Below, in pieces: positions 8,646 through 16,429 of a DNA stretch of 64,000 nt (position 1 is the first letter of the stretch; the number at the start of each line of letters is the position of its first letter). Under the pieces are notes generated by a model. The model ran no database searches. It had not been told where the DNA came from and saw only the letters and a program-made list of their open reading frames with translations. Made by a program: the position numbers and the translations under genes. Origin of the DNA: Bradyrhizobium sp. 199 (GTDB taxonomy: Bacteria > Pseudomonadota > Alphaproteobacteria > Rhizobiales > Xanthobacteraceae); NCBI RefSeq assembly GCF_023073355.1, contig NZ_JADPJI010000011.1, positions 62,001 through 126,000 of the forward strand, read 5' to 3'.

Positions 8646-9506
8646 TTACGGCCTCGGTACCTCCAATCGGAATCTGGCAGCGCCGCCCTGGCCGAGCGGC
8701 ATTTCCAGCTCCGGCAGGATCGTCTTGAGCTCACCCTGCAGCGTGTAGGGCGGATTGACGATCAGGAGCCCGGTCGAGGCGAGAGCCCCGCCGTCGAGCT
8801 GGGGCGCAACGCTGAACTCGAGGCGCAGACACTTTCCCGGTGGTTTTGCTGCAGCTGCGAGCCGCGCCACCGTTTCGGCCAGCATGTCGGTGGCACGCCG
8901 GTTCTTGGCCGGATACCAAATGACATAGATCCCGGTCGGCCATTTCGCGAACGCCGTCGAGAAGGCTTCGCCCAGCCGCTCGAACTCGTCCTTTGCCTCG
9001 AAGGGCGGATCAATCAGAACGAGGCCGCGCCGCTCCTTAGGCGGCACGAAGGCCGGCAGCGCCACCCAGCCGTCGAGGTCGACCACGCGGGCCTGTTCGT
9101 CGCGGCGCAGCACGCCAATCAGCGCTTTTCGCGCCTTCGGCTCCAGCTCGCAGGCGACGAGGCGGTCCTGTGGCCTGAGCAGGCCGCGCGCGATCAACGG
9201 TGAGCCCGGATAGGCCTTGAGCTCGCCCTTCGGATTGAAGGCGCGCACGATGTCGAGATAGGGCTTGGCCAGCGCCGCGCTCTCGTTCGACAGGCGCGCC
9301 TGCATCAGCCGTGCGATGCCGGTCAGCCATTCGCCGCTCCGGCGCGCCTCCTCGCTCTCGAGATCGTAGAGGCCGGCTCCGGCATGGGTGTCGATGACGC
9401 GGAACGCCCCCGGCTTGTCCTGCAGATAGGTGATGATGCGCGCCAGCACGATGTGCTTGATGACATCGGCGAAGCTGCCGGCATGGAAGGCGTGGCGGTA
9501 ATTCAT
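8646..9506 (-). CDS. rlmJ: 23S rRNA (adenine-2030-N6)-methyltransferase
   Basis: RlmJ methylates A2030 in 23S rRNA. The 286-residue protein begins MNYRHAFHAGSFADVIKH, the family's characteristic N-terminus. It has the cofactor-binding DTHAGAGLYDL segment at 39-49 and the DPPF catalytic motif at 166-169. The length matches the E. coli enzyme (280). It is transcribed alone, with a dispersed repeat behind its start and the cold shock leader in front of its stop. Confidence 0.93.
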   Translation of the reverse strand: MNYRHAFHAGSFADVIKHIVLARIITYLQDKPGAFRVIDTHAGAGLYDLESEEARRSGEWLTGIARLMQARLSNESAALAKPYLDIVRAFNPKGELKAYPGSPLIARGLLRPQDRLVACELEPKARKALIGVLRRDEQARVVDLDGWVALPAFVPPKERRGLVLIDPPFEAKDEFERLGEAFSTAFAKWPTGIYVIWYPAKNRRATDMLAETVARLAAAAKPPGKCLRLEFSVAPQLDGGALASTGLLIVNPPYTLQGELKTILPELEMPLGQGGAARFRLEVPRP

Positions 9507-9542
9507 AGCGGAGAGTTACGACATCGCGCGATGAAAGTAACT

Positions 9543-9670
9543 CCCGTCATTCCGGGCGGCGGTGCGCAGCACCGAGCCTGGAATCCATTCCGCCATCGGT
9601 TATGGCGGGTGGATTCCCTCGATGCGCAACTGTGCTCATGGTTAGCGCTTCGCGTGACCCGGAATGACGG
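9543..9670. repeat. Dispersed intergenic repeat, CGTCATTCCGGG family
   Basis: It opens with CGTCATTCCGGG and closes with CCCGGAATGACG, perfect inverted ends about 128 bases apart, with a further internal inverted pair (GGAATCCA/TGGATTCC). Related copies occur at 18263-18374 and 49986-50033. It fills the gap between rlmJ and the RNase gene. Confidence 0.75.
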
Positions 9671-9684
9671 TCTGAGACCTCGGC

Positions 9685-10389
9685 CTAACCGCCCCTGATC
9701 GGCGGCATAGTGACCTGATCGCGGCGGCAGGCGCGGCGTTCGATCTCATCGCAGGCGCGGAATTGCAGGTCCTTGCTGAGGCAGATGCGGACTTCGGAGA
9801 GCCGCGTCCGGTTGCAGGTGACCGAGACGGCCGTATTGCTCAACCCCGGATTGGCCTTGATGAAGGCCTCCTCGACCTCCGCCGGCGCCACGGTCCTGGC
9901 CTGCGACAGATCGAGATATTCGGCCGGAATTTTGATCGCGGCGCGCGCTTTGCGGATCGTCTCGAAATAGCTGCGGCCTTCGAGGCCAGAGCAGGTGCCG
10001 TGCTTGTCCCATTCGTTGAAGATCAGGCCCGGCGCGGGCATCAAATCGAGCATCGAGGAGACGATGCTGCGGTTCAACCGCGGCGAGGGACGCTGGCAAT
10101 ATTCCGGAAAGCCATTCTCATATTGCGGCCACAGCCCATGCACCACGAAGGCGTAGGGCCGCCCGCCGCACTGGACCTGCGAGCGGCCGCCGCGCTCGGC
10201 AGCCTCCTCGCAGAACGAGGGCGACCATGACAGCGACAGCACATAGAAGTCGAATTCGCCGGGCGCGTTCTGGCGCTTGTCCTGGGCCTTTGCGTCACCG
10301 GCGAATGAGGCGAGGCCCGCGGCAAGGATCAGGGAAAGGGCCAGCGAGATCACCAGGCGGGAGAACGAGTGCAATCTGGAATGAAACAT
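9685..10389 (-). CDS. Secreted ribonuclease T2 family protein
   Basis: RNase T2 enzymes cleave RNA through a 2',3'-cyclic phosphate intermediate, usually in the periplasm or outside the cell. Both active-site segments are intact: HGLWPQ (His84) and EWDKHGTC (Glu126, His130). A signal peptide occupies residues 1-35, cut near DAKAQ. Six or more cysteines fit a disulfide-bonded exported enzyme. The ATG at 10389 has GAGGGG 7 bases upstream, better than the in-frame upstream ATG at 10404. The 234-residue length is normal. It would degrade environmental or lysed-cell RNA for nutrients; E. coli RNase I is the best-known relative. Confidence 0.92.
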   Translation of the reverse strand: MFHSRLHSFSRLVISLALSLILAAGLASFAGDAKAQDKRQNAPGEFDFYVLSLSWSPSFCEEAAERGGRSQVQCGGRPYAFVVHGLWPQYENGFPEYCQRPSPRLNRSIVSSMLDLMPAPGLIFNEWDKHGTCSGLEGRSYFETIRKARAAIKIPAEYLDLSQARTVAPAEVEEAFIKANPGLSNTAVSVTCNRTRLSEVRICLSKDLQFRACDEIERRACRRDQVTMPPIRGG

Positions 10390-10518
10390 GGCAACGCCCC
10401 TCAACTAGACTGTGTGCGGAAGCCTAGCAGGCGGCAAGAACATTTCAAGAACAAAATTCAGGCGGGTGCTGTTCAGAGCTCCGAACGATCCGAATCAAGG
10501 CTTCTTGATCAAGGCTGA

Positions 10519-10980
10519 TCACGGCTTGGCGGCGCGGCAGGCCGGATTGTAGGCCCAGTTGCGGTCGAGCCCGACCACGCACCATTCGACGCCGTTGCCG
10601 TATCCGGCGAAGCCGCCATCCTCGATGATCGAGAAATGCACCTTGCGCAGCTTGCCGTCGTTGAGCATCGCCTCGCCGGTGCAGTAGCGGCGCGGGATGT
10701 TGTCGGACTGCCAGGGCCGGAACGCGGTCTCGCGAACGGCGGAGAAGCCGGTGATCTTCAGCGAGGAATTCCAGAACGAGCTTTCCTTTTCCCAGAACTG
10801 GGTGGCAATCGTCGGCAGCGCCCTGTCGCACTCGGCGACGGCGCCATCATAGCGCGGCCCGCTCAGCCAGAAATTCAGCTCGAGCGGATTGGCAGCCCTG
10901 GCCTCGCCGAGCGACAGCGCCCCGAACATGAGGCCGAGCAAAGCTACAAAGCGGAGCGATTTCGGGAAGGGGGCGCGCAT
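10519..10980 (-). CDS. Secreted hypothetical protein with four cysteines
   Basis: I do not recognise a named family. The 153-residue product has a clear signal peptide (residues 1-30, ending GEARA-AN). The mature domain is about 120 residues with four cysteines (CDRAL, RRYC, EWCVVG, NPACRA) that could form two disulfides, and it ends NWAYNPACRAAKP. It is therefore probably periplasmic. The neighbouring genes are also small exported proteins (RNase T2, 11166, 11516), but gaps of 130-185 bases argue against one operon. The ATG at 10980 was chosen because it places the signal peptide at the N-terminus. Confidence 0.7.
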   Translation of the reverse strand: MRAPFPKSLRFVALLGLMFGALSLGEARAANPLELNFWLSGPRYDGAVAECDRALPTIATQFWEKESSFWNSSLKITGFSAVRETAFRPWQSDNIPRRYCTGEAMLNDGKLRKVHFSIIEDGGFAGYGNGVEWCVVGLDRNWAYNPACRAAKP

Positions 10981-11165
10981 GAGTAATCCGGACAGCTGAA
11001 GTCTTGCGAAGGTCAAACGGTGCCGCGAAGCCCGGGGGAGGTCAAGTGCAGCGCGGCAACACTTCGCCACGAGTTGACGGTAACGTCACTGCCGACAGGG
11101 CTTCAGTTCTTTTCACGGCGATCCCGGCACCGTAGACTGGCGGCCAGCCAATTGGAGTGACGGGT

Positions 11166-11471
11166 ATGCGAATCATTGCGGCCGCGGGCCTTCTTGCCTG
11201 CCTGGTTGTCTCGGGCATGATGGCGAGCCAGTCGGCGCGCGCCGACATCTTTCCGGTGCCGCCATTCAAGGGCAACGACACCGGCGGCATCATCGCCTAT
11301 TCCATGGCCACCCAGGTCGATGCGCGGCAGGTCGCGGTCGATCACTGCGCGCGCTACCGCAAGGCGGTCAAATTCCTGGCGGTGCAAGCCTACGAGGGGG
11401 GTTACATCTCGTTCTCGTGCCGCTGGGTGCCTTATGGCGCAGCCGAGCAGCCGATCCGCACGCTGTACTGA
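11166..11471 (+). CDS. Small secreted hypothetical protein
   Basis: A 101-residue product with a signal peptide (IIAAAGLLACLVVSGMMA, cleaved near SARA-DI) and a mature part of about 70 residues. The mature part has two cysteines (HCARY and FSCRW) that could pair. I recognise no domain. An in-frame ATG three codons earlier is possible. It precedes the DUF3617 gene by 44 bases on the same strand, so the two exported proteins may be cotranscribed. Confidence 0.65.
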   Translation: MRIIAAAGLLACLVVSGMMASQSARADIFPVPPFKGNDTGGIIAYSMATQVDARQVAVDHCARYRKAVKFLAVQAYEGGYISFSCRWVPYGAAEQPIRTLY

Positions 11472-11515
11472 AGCGTTGTCGTAACGCCGCAATCTCTCAG
11501 CCCGGAGCTTCTCGC

Positions 11516-12046
11516 ATGACGCGCAAACTCGCTTTGCTCGGCTCGATGCTTTGCCTCGTGGTGCCGGCGGGCAGCGCCTGCGCCGAGGATCTGCCGGTGC
11601 GCAAGGCCGGTCTTTGGGAAATGAGGCTGGTCACATCAGGCTCGCCGGTGCCCGAGATGACCATGCAGCACTGCACCGACGAGACCGTCGACAAGGAGAT
11701 GAACAACAACGTCTCGCCGATGGCCAGGCAGATCTGCGCCAAGCAGGAGATCAAGAAGACCGCGACCGGCTATGTCAGCGATTCCGAGTGCAACGTCGCC
11801 GGCGTCAACACGACGTCGCACGCCGAGATATCAGGCGATTTCAATTCGGGCTACACGGTGAAGACCTCCTCGCACGCGCAAGGCGGCGTCGCGGGCGCGG
11901 CCGGCCGCGACAACACCATGACGCTGCAAGCCAAATGGCTAGGGGCGTGCAAGCCGGATCAGAAGCCCGGCGATATCGTGATGCCCGGCGGCTTCAAGAT
12001 GAACGTGCGCGACGTGGACAAGCTGAAGGCGTTGCTGCCGAAGTAG
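11516..12046 (+). CDS. DUF3617 family periplasmic protein
   Basis: The 176-residue protein has a signal peptide (about 1-23, ending ACA-ED). It then has the DUF3617 pattern: GLWEMRL near residue 35, a TMQHCTDE cysteine segment, ICAKQEIKKT, a SECNVAG segment and a late WLGACKPDQKPGD cysteine. DUF3617 proteins are exported and disulfide-bonded, and their function is unknown. The gene follows the small secreted gene at 11166 closely. It is followed by a hairpin repeat before the convergent kinase gene. Confidence 0.85.
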   Translation: MTRKLALLGSMLCLVVPAGSACAEDLPVRKAGLWEMRLVTSGSPVPEMTMQHCTDETVDKEMNNNVSPMARQICAKQEIKKTATGYVSDSECNVAGVNTTSHAEISGDFNSGYTVKTSSHAQGGVAGAAGRDNTMTLQAKWLGACKPDQKPGDIVMPGGFKMNVRDVDKLKALLPK

Positions 12047-12076
12047 GTGGATCCTGTAGCCGCGAAATCGGTGCGG

Positions 12077-12138
12077 CTCCCTCGCCCGTTCTTACGGGGC
12101 CCAAACAAGCTTCGCTCGCGCTCCGGGGAGAGGTGAAG
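12077..12138. repeat. Dispersed GC-rich repeat, CTCCCTCGCCC family
   Basis: CTCCCTCGCCCG near the start and CGGGGAGAGGTGAAG at the end frame a short element between convergent genes. It resembles the CTCTCCCC/GGGGAGAG elements at 56651-56788 and 58978-59022. Confidence 0.5.
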
Positions 12139-12143
12139 ACCGG

Positions 12144-13532
12144 CTACACCGGAATTCGGACGCTCGCCCTCAGTCCCCCCATCGGGCTGTCACCGAGGGT
12201 GATGTCGCCGCCGTGCGAGCGGGCGATGTCGCGGGCGATGGCGAGGCCGAGGCCCGTGCCGCCTTCATCCTGGTTGCGGGCGTTGTCCAGCCGCAGGAAC
12301 GGCTTGAACACTTCTTCGCGCAAATGCGCGGGAATGCCCGGTCCGTCATCGTCGACCGTGACGGTCAAATAACGGTGATCGCGCTGGCCGGTGATGGCGA
12401 TGCTCTTGCCGTAGCGTGCCGCGTTGGTGACGAGGTTGGCGAGGCAGCGCTTGAACGAGGCCGGCTTCACCGTCACGACGGGCAGGCCGTGGAAGGCAAC
12501 GGTCGCGGCATGACCGTGGCGTTCGGCGTCGCCGCGCAACTCCTCGAGCGCCTGCGCCATGTCGGTCGGCTGCGACTGCTCACCGGAATCGCCCCGCGCA
12601 AACGCGAGGTAATCCTCCAGCATCATCGACATCTCGTCGACGTCCTTGCGCATGCCCTCGAGCTCGGGGCTGTCGCCGATCAGCGCCAGCTCGAGCTTGA
12701 AGCGGGTCAGGATGGTGCGCAGATCGTGGCTGACGCCGGCGAGCATAGCAGTGCGCTGCTCCATCGTGCGCTCGATGCGCGACTTCATCTCGAGGAAGGC
12801 GACCGAGGCGCGTCGCACCTCGCGCGCGCCGCGCGGGCGGAAGTTCGGCGCCTCGCGGCCCTTACCGAAACTTTCGGCGGCATCCGCAAGCCGCAGGATC
12901 GGCTTGATCTGGTTGCGCAGGAACAGCACGGCGACGATCAGCAGGATCGACGACGTGCCGACCATCCAGAACAGGAAAATCTCCGAGTTGGAGGCATAGG
13001 CGGCGCTGCGCTGCGCGAACACGCGCATCACGGCATCGTCGAGCTGGATGCGGATCTCGACCAGATTGGAGCGGCCCACCGTGTCGATCCAGAACGAGCG
13101 CCCGATCTGGCGGCCAAGCTGCACCGATAGCGTCTGGTCGAGCAGCGAGAAGAACGGCTTCGGTCCCGGCGGCGGCATGTCGCCAGCGGGAAGGAAATCG
13201 ACGACGAGGCCGAGGCGCTGCTGGGCGATGCGGCGGATCTGGTCGCGATCCTTGTCTTGCGGATAACCCTTGTAGACGTCGATCAGCGTGGCGATGTCCT
13301 GCACCACCGCGGCGGACAATCTGCGCGTGACCGTGTTCCAGTGCCGCTCCATGAACACGAAGGCGACGACCGATTGCAGCACCACCATCGGCACGATCAT
13401 GATCAGCAGCGCGCGGGCGTAGAGGCCGGTCGGCATCCAGCCCTTGAACGCGTTGCCCATCCAGCCATTGGCGGCGGAGACGCGGCCGGCGGCGCTTCGG
13501 AGCAGCGTCAGGCCGGTATCGATCGTGCTCAT
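12144..13532 (-). CDS. EnvZ-like sensor histidine kinase
   Basis: The 462-residue inner-membrane kinase has transmembrane helices near 41-62 and 183-205 flanking a periplasmic domain of about 120 residues, then a HAMP linker. The phospho-accepting His269 lies in AGVSHDLRT. The ATP-binding motifs are NLVTNAARYG (N box), DDDGPGIP (G1) and GGTGLGLAI (G2). The architecture is that of EnvZ/OmpR-type kinases. It begins 18 bases after the stop of the response regulator gene and so is the likely cognate kinase. In Rhodobacter capsulatus petP-petR no kinase gene is part of the named pair, so the third gene is informative. Confidence 0.92.
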   Translation of the reverse strand: MSTIDTGLTLLRSAAGRVSAANGWMGNAFKGWMPTGLYARALLIMIVPMVVLQSVVAFVFMERHWNTVTRRLSAAVVQDIATLIDVYKGYPQDKDRDQIRRIAQQRLGLVVDFLPAGDMPPPGPKPFFSLLDQTLSVQLGRQIGRSFWIDTVGRSNLVEIRIQLDDAVMRVFAQRSAAYASNSEIFLFWMVGTSSILLIVAVLFLRNQIKPILRLADAAESFGKGREAPNFRPRGAREVRRASVAFLEMKSRIERTMEQRTAMLAGVSHDLRTILTRFKLELALIGDSPELEGMRKDVDEMSMMLEDYLAFARGDSGEQSQPTDMAQALEELRGDAERHGHAATVAFHGLPVVTVKPASFKRCLANLVTNAARYGKSIAITGQRDHRYLTVTVDDDGPGIPAHLREEVFKPFLRLDNARNQDEGGTGLGLAIARDIARSHGGDITLGDSPMGGLRASVRIPV

Positions 13533-13550
13533 CGGTCGCGCTTCACTGTG

Positions 13551-14282
13551 TTATGGCGAGGCCACCAGCCGGTAGCCGATGCCGCGCACCGCCTGAAGAA
13601 ACAGCGGATTGGCCGGGTCGGTCTCGATCTTGCGCCGGAGGCGGTTGATCTGCACGTCGACGGCGCGTTCATTGACGCTGCCATTGCCGGTCAGCGCGCT
13701 GCGCGGCACGGTCTCGCCCGGCGTCTCCGAGAGAATGCGCAGCATCTCGCGCTCGCGGTCGGTGAGGTGGATGACCTCCTCGCCCTGGCGCAGCTCCCCG
13801 CGCTCGAGATGGTAGATGTAGGGACCGAAGGCGATCTTCTCCACGGTCGCGGCCTGCGGCGGCGGGGCGGCGCGCTTGAGGATGTTGTTGATGCGCAGCG
13901 CAAGCTCGCGCGGCTCGAACGGCTTCGCCACGTAGTCGTCGGCGCCGATCTGCAGGCCCTCGATGCGGGCCTCAGCTTCATGGCGCGCCGTCAGCATCAC
14001 GATCGGCACCGAGGAGGATGTCCGGATGAAGCGGGCGAGATCGAAGCCCGTCTCGCCGGGCATCATCACGTCGAGGATCAGCAGGTCGAAATGCAGACCC
14101 AGCAGTTTCGATCGAGCATCGCCGGCGCTTGCGGCGGTGGTGACGCGGTAGCCCTCTGCCGCGAGGAAGCGCGAGAGCAGATCGCGGATGCGGCGGTCGT
14201 CGTCGACGAGCAGCAGATGCGGCGCGTCGTCGGCGGGGCGCGCCGGCGGGCGGGCGAGAGTGGCAGCAAGCGGCACGGTCAC
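13551..14282 (-). CDS. OmpR-family response regulator, PetR-like
   Basis: The 243-residue protein has a receiver domain with the acidic pair VDDD near 26-29, the phospho-accepting Asp71 (LILDVMMPG) and Lys120 (AKPFEP). A winged-helix DNA-binding domain (about 150-240) ends in VRGIGYRL. Its GTG at 14282 overlaps the MarR gene's TGA by four bases. A second GTG at 14276 sits at a better distance from AAGGAG, so the exact start is open. A MarR gene overlapping an OmpR-type regulator is the arrangement of petP-petR of Rhodobacter capsulatus, where petR is needed for respiratory and photosynthetic growth. Identity with petR is inferred from this context and family only. Confidence 0.9.
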   Translation of the reverse strand: MTVPLAATLARPPARPADDAPHLLLVDDDRRIRDLLSRFLAAEGYRVTTAASAGDARSKLLGLHFDLLILDVMMPGETGFDLARFIRTSSSVPIVMLTARHEAEARIEGLQIGADDYVAKPFEPRELALRINNILKRAAPPPQAATVEKIAFGPYIYHLERGELRQGEEVIHLTDREREMLRILSETPGETVPRSALTGNGSVNERAVDVQINRLRRKIETDPANPLFLQAVRGIGYRLVASP

Positions 14283-14818
14283 TCCTTGGCGTTGTTGACG
14301 GAAGCGAAGATCGTCTCGAGCACCTTGTCCGGATCGTCCCGATCGATCATCGCGCGCAGGAAGCGCTTGACCGTCTCGGCATCCTGCGGGCTCATCTCGG
14401 CGAGCGCCTTGGTGATCCGCGTGGTCTGCAGCCCCGCGAGCTTCTGCACCAGCGCCTCGCCCTTCGGCGTCGCATAGAGCAGGCGCTGGCGGCGGTCATT
14501 GTCGCCGGTCTTCTGCACGATGTAGCCTTCGTCCAGGAGCTGCTTGAGCACCCGGCCGAGCGACTGCTTGGTGATGCGCAGGACGTCGAGGAGGTCGGCG
14601 ACCTTGAGCCCGGGATAACGATAGACGAAGTGCATGACCCGGTGATGGGCCCGGCCGAAGCCGAACGCCTCCAGCTCCTGGTCGGGATCGCCGACGAAAT
14701 CACGATAGGCGAAGAACAGTAGCTCGATGATATCCCAGCGCAAATTGCCTCCATCGTCTGCGGCCCGCCTGGGCTCGGCAGCGTCGTGAGAGGAAGCCGT
14801 GAAATTTATGTCAGGCAT
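14279..14818 (-). CDS. MarR-family transcriptional regulator, PetP-like
   Basis: The 179-residue protein has the MarR winged helix: DLLDVLRITKQSLGRVLKQL as the recognition region and the wing DNDRRQRLLYAT, flanked by dimerisation helices. It is the first gene of a three-gene operon with the response regulator and kinase, overlapping the regulator by four bases. I chose the ATG at 14818 since the 15 residues upstream (to 14863) carry no family features, but no strong ribosome site precedes either start. A GTCA/TGAC inverted repeat overlaps this start codon and could allow autoregulation. Confidence 0.88.
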   Translation of the reverse strand: MPDINFTASSHDAAEPRRAADDGGNLRWDIIELLFFAYRDFVGDPDQELEAFGFGRAHHRVMHFVYRYPGLKVADLLDVLRITKQSLGRVLKQLLDEGYIVQKTGDNDRRQRLLYATPKGEALVQKLAGLQTTRITKALAEMSPQDAETVKRFLRAMIDRDDPDKVLETIFASVNNAKE

Positions 14819-15157
14819 ATTGACGTATCTTGGGTTCAATGTTACAAAACGATCGACCCGCACGAAATTTTAGATCGTCTCGCGGCGGGCAGCGTCAGAG
14901 CAGGGGCGGCGGAAGGAGCCGGACAGGCGACGGCCGCCGGATCAGATCTACCGTGCGATTGTCGAGCGGCGTTTCGGCAAAACATACTGGACTTCCGCGT
15001 TCCGCAAAAGCATGTCCTCGCCGACATGCTGGCCACGGGAAACCGGCCGTAACAAGGCTGGCGCTGGTCCAGCCAGACACCTAATGAAGCCAGCCGGCCC
15101 GAAACAGGGTTTGCTGGCGCCAGAACAGCGCCGATAGCGGCAGCGGGAGCCAAGGAC
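14819..15157. other. Divergent intergenic region between the MarR operon and ilvE
   Basis: This 339-base region contains no convincing gene. It must hold divergent promoters. Visible structure: GTCAGGCATATTGAC (14810-14824), an inverted repeat over the MarR start, and a perfect 8-base hairpin AGCATGTC/GACATGCT (15009-15016 and 15023-15030, loop CTCGCC) about 130 bases before ilvE. The part nearest the MarR gene is AT-rich (GTTACAAAACGATC). Confidence 0.5.
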
Positions 15158-16240
15158 ATGAGCATGACATTCGACATCCAGCCCGCATCCAATCCGACTC
15201 CTGAGAAGGATCGTGTGGCCAAGCTGATGGACCCCGGCTTTGGACGCGTCTTCACCGATCACATGGCCATCGTCCGCTACAACCAAGCCGAGGGCGGCTG
15301 GTATGAAGCGCGGATCGAAGCACGGGCCAACTTCCAGCTCGATCCGGCCGGCGCCGTCCTGCACTACGCGCAGGAGATCTTCGAGGGCCTCAAGGCCTAC
15401 AAGCGCGACGACGGCGGCGTGAACCTGTTCCGTCCCGACGCCAATGCGCGGCGCTTCAAGGATTCGGCCGACCGCATGGCGATGGCGCAGCTGCCCGAGG
15501 ATGTCTTCATCGAAGCGGTCGAACAGGTCGTGCGCATCGACCGCGCCTGGATGCCGGGCGGCGAGGGCAGTCTGTACCTGCGTCCCTTCATGATCGCGAG
15601 CGAGACCTTCCTCGGCGTCAAGCCTTCGTCCGAATACATTTTTGCGGTGATCGCTTCGCCGGTCGGGTCGTACTTCAAGGGCGGGCCTGCTCCGGTCTCG
15701 ATCTGGGTGTCGGAGAATTACACGCGCGCAGCCGTCGGCGGCACCGGTGCCGTCAAATGCGGCGGCAATTATGCTGCGAGCCTGCGCGCCCAGGCCGAAG
15801 CGATCCAGCACGGCTGCGATCAGGTCGTGTTTCTCGATGCCCTAGAGCGCCGCTACATCGAGGAGCTCGGCGGCATGAACGTCTTCTTCGTGTTCGACGA
15901 CGGCTCGCTCTCGACGCCGCCGCTTGGCACGATCCTGCCGGGCATCACCCGCGACTCCATCATCGCGCTGGCCAAGGATGCCGGCAAGACGGTTCGCGAG
16001 GAGCCGTACTCGCTCGACCAGTGGCGCAAGGATGCGGCCTCCGGCAAACTGAAGGAAGCGTTTGCCTGCGGCACGGCGGCCGTGATCTCACCGATCGGCA
16101 AGGTGCGCTCGGTCAGCGGCGATTTCGAGATCAGTGGCGGTGCCGCCGGTCCGGTCGCCATGGGCCTGCGCAAGCAGCTCGTCGACATCCAGTACGGCCG
16201 CACCAACGATCCGCACAACTGGATCAAAAAGGTGTTTTGA
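15158..16240 (+). CDS. ilvE: Branched-chain amino acid aminotransferase
   Basis: This is a fold-type IV pyridoxal-phosphate enzyme that interconverts valine, leucine or isoleucine with their 2-oxo acids, using glutamate/2-oxoglutarate. The 360-residue length fits the longer (type II) class. The cofactor lysine is Lys200 in GTGAVKCGGNYA, and YIEELGGMNVFFV carries the usual cofactor-binding segment. It is transcribed alone, divergent from the MarR operon. An in-frame ATG two codons in is an alternative start. Confidence 0.95.
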   Translation: MSMTFDIQPASNPTPEKDRVAKLMDPGFGRVFTDHMAIVRYNQAEGGWYEARIEARANFQLDPAGAVLHYAQEIFEGLKAYKRDDGGVNLFRPDANARRFKDSADRMAMAQLPEDVFIEAVEQVVRIDRAWMPGGEGSLYLRPFMIASETFLGVKPSSEYIFAVIASPVGSYFKGGPAPVSIWVSENYTRAAVGGTGAVKCGGNYAASLRAQAEAIQHGCDQVVFLDALERRYIEELGGMNVFFVFDDGSLSTPPLGTILPGITRDSIIALAKDAGKTVREEPYSLDQWRKDAASGKLKEAFACGTAAVISPIGKVRSVSGDFEISGGAAGPVAMGLRKQLVDIQYGRTNDPHNWIKKVF

Positions 16241-16245
16241 GATCT

Positions 16246-16381
16246 CGTGCCCCGGACGCTGCGCAGCGCTTCTTCAGCGGTGCGCCGCAGAGCCGGGACC
16301 CATCTCGCCGCGGATGGACCCCGGATCAGCAGCGCACCACGCCGCCAACAGGCGGCGCGCTGCGCAGCATCCGGGGAACGC
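16246..16381. repeat. Dispersed repeat, GTGCCCCGGACGC...CCGGGG family
   Basis: It opens with CGTGCCCCGGACGCTGCGC and closes with GCGCAGCATCCGGGG, with an internal GCCGGGACCC block. Related elements lie at 32419-32545 and 34558-34690. It fills the ilvE-hisS gap. Confidence 0.65.
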
Positions 16382-16429
16382 CATCAGCCGGCAGTTGCCG
16401 CCTCGCGCCGCGGCTGATAAACGCCGCGC

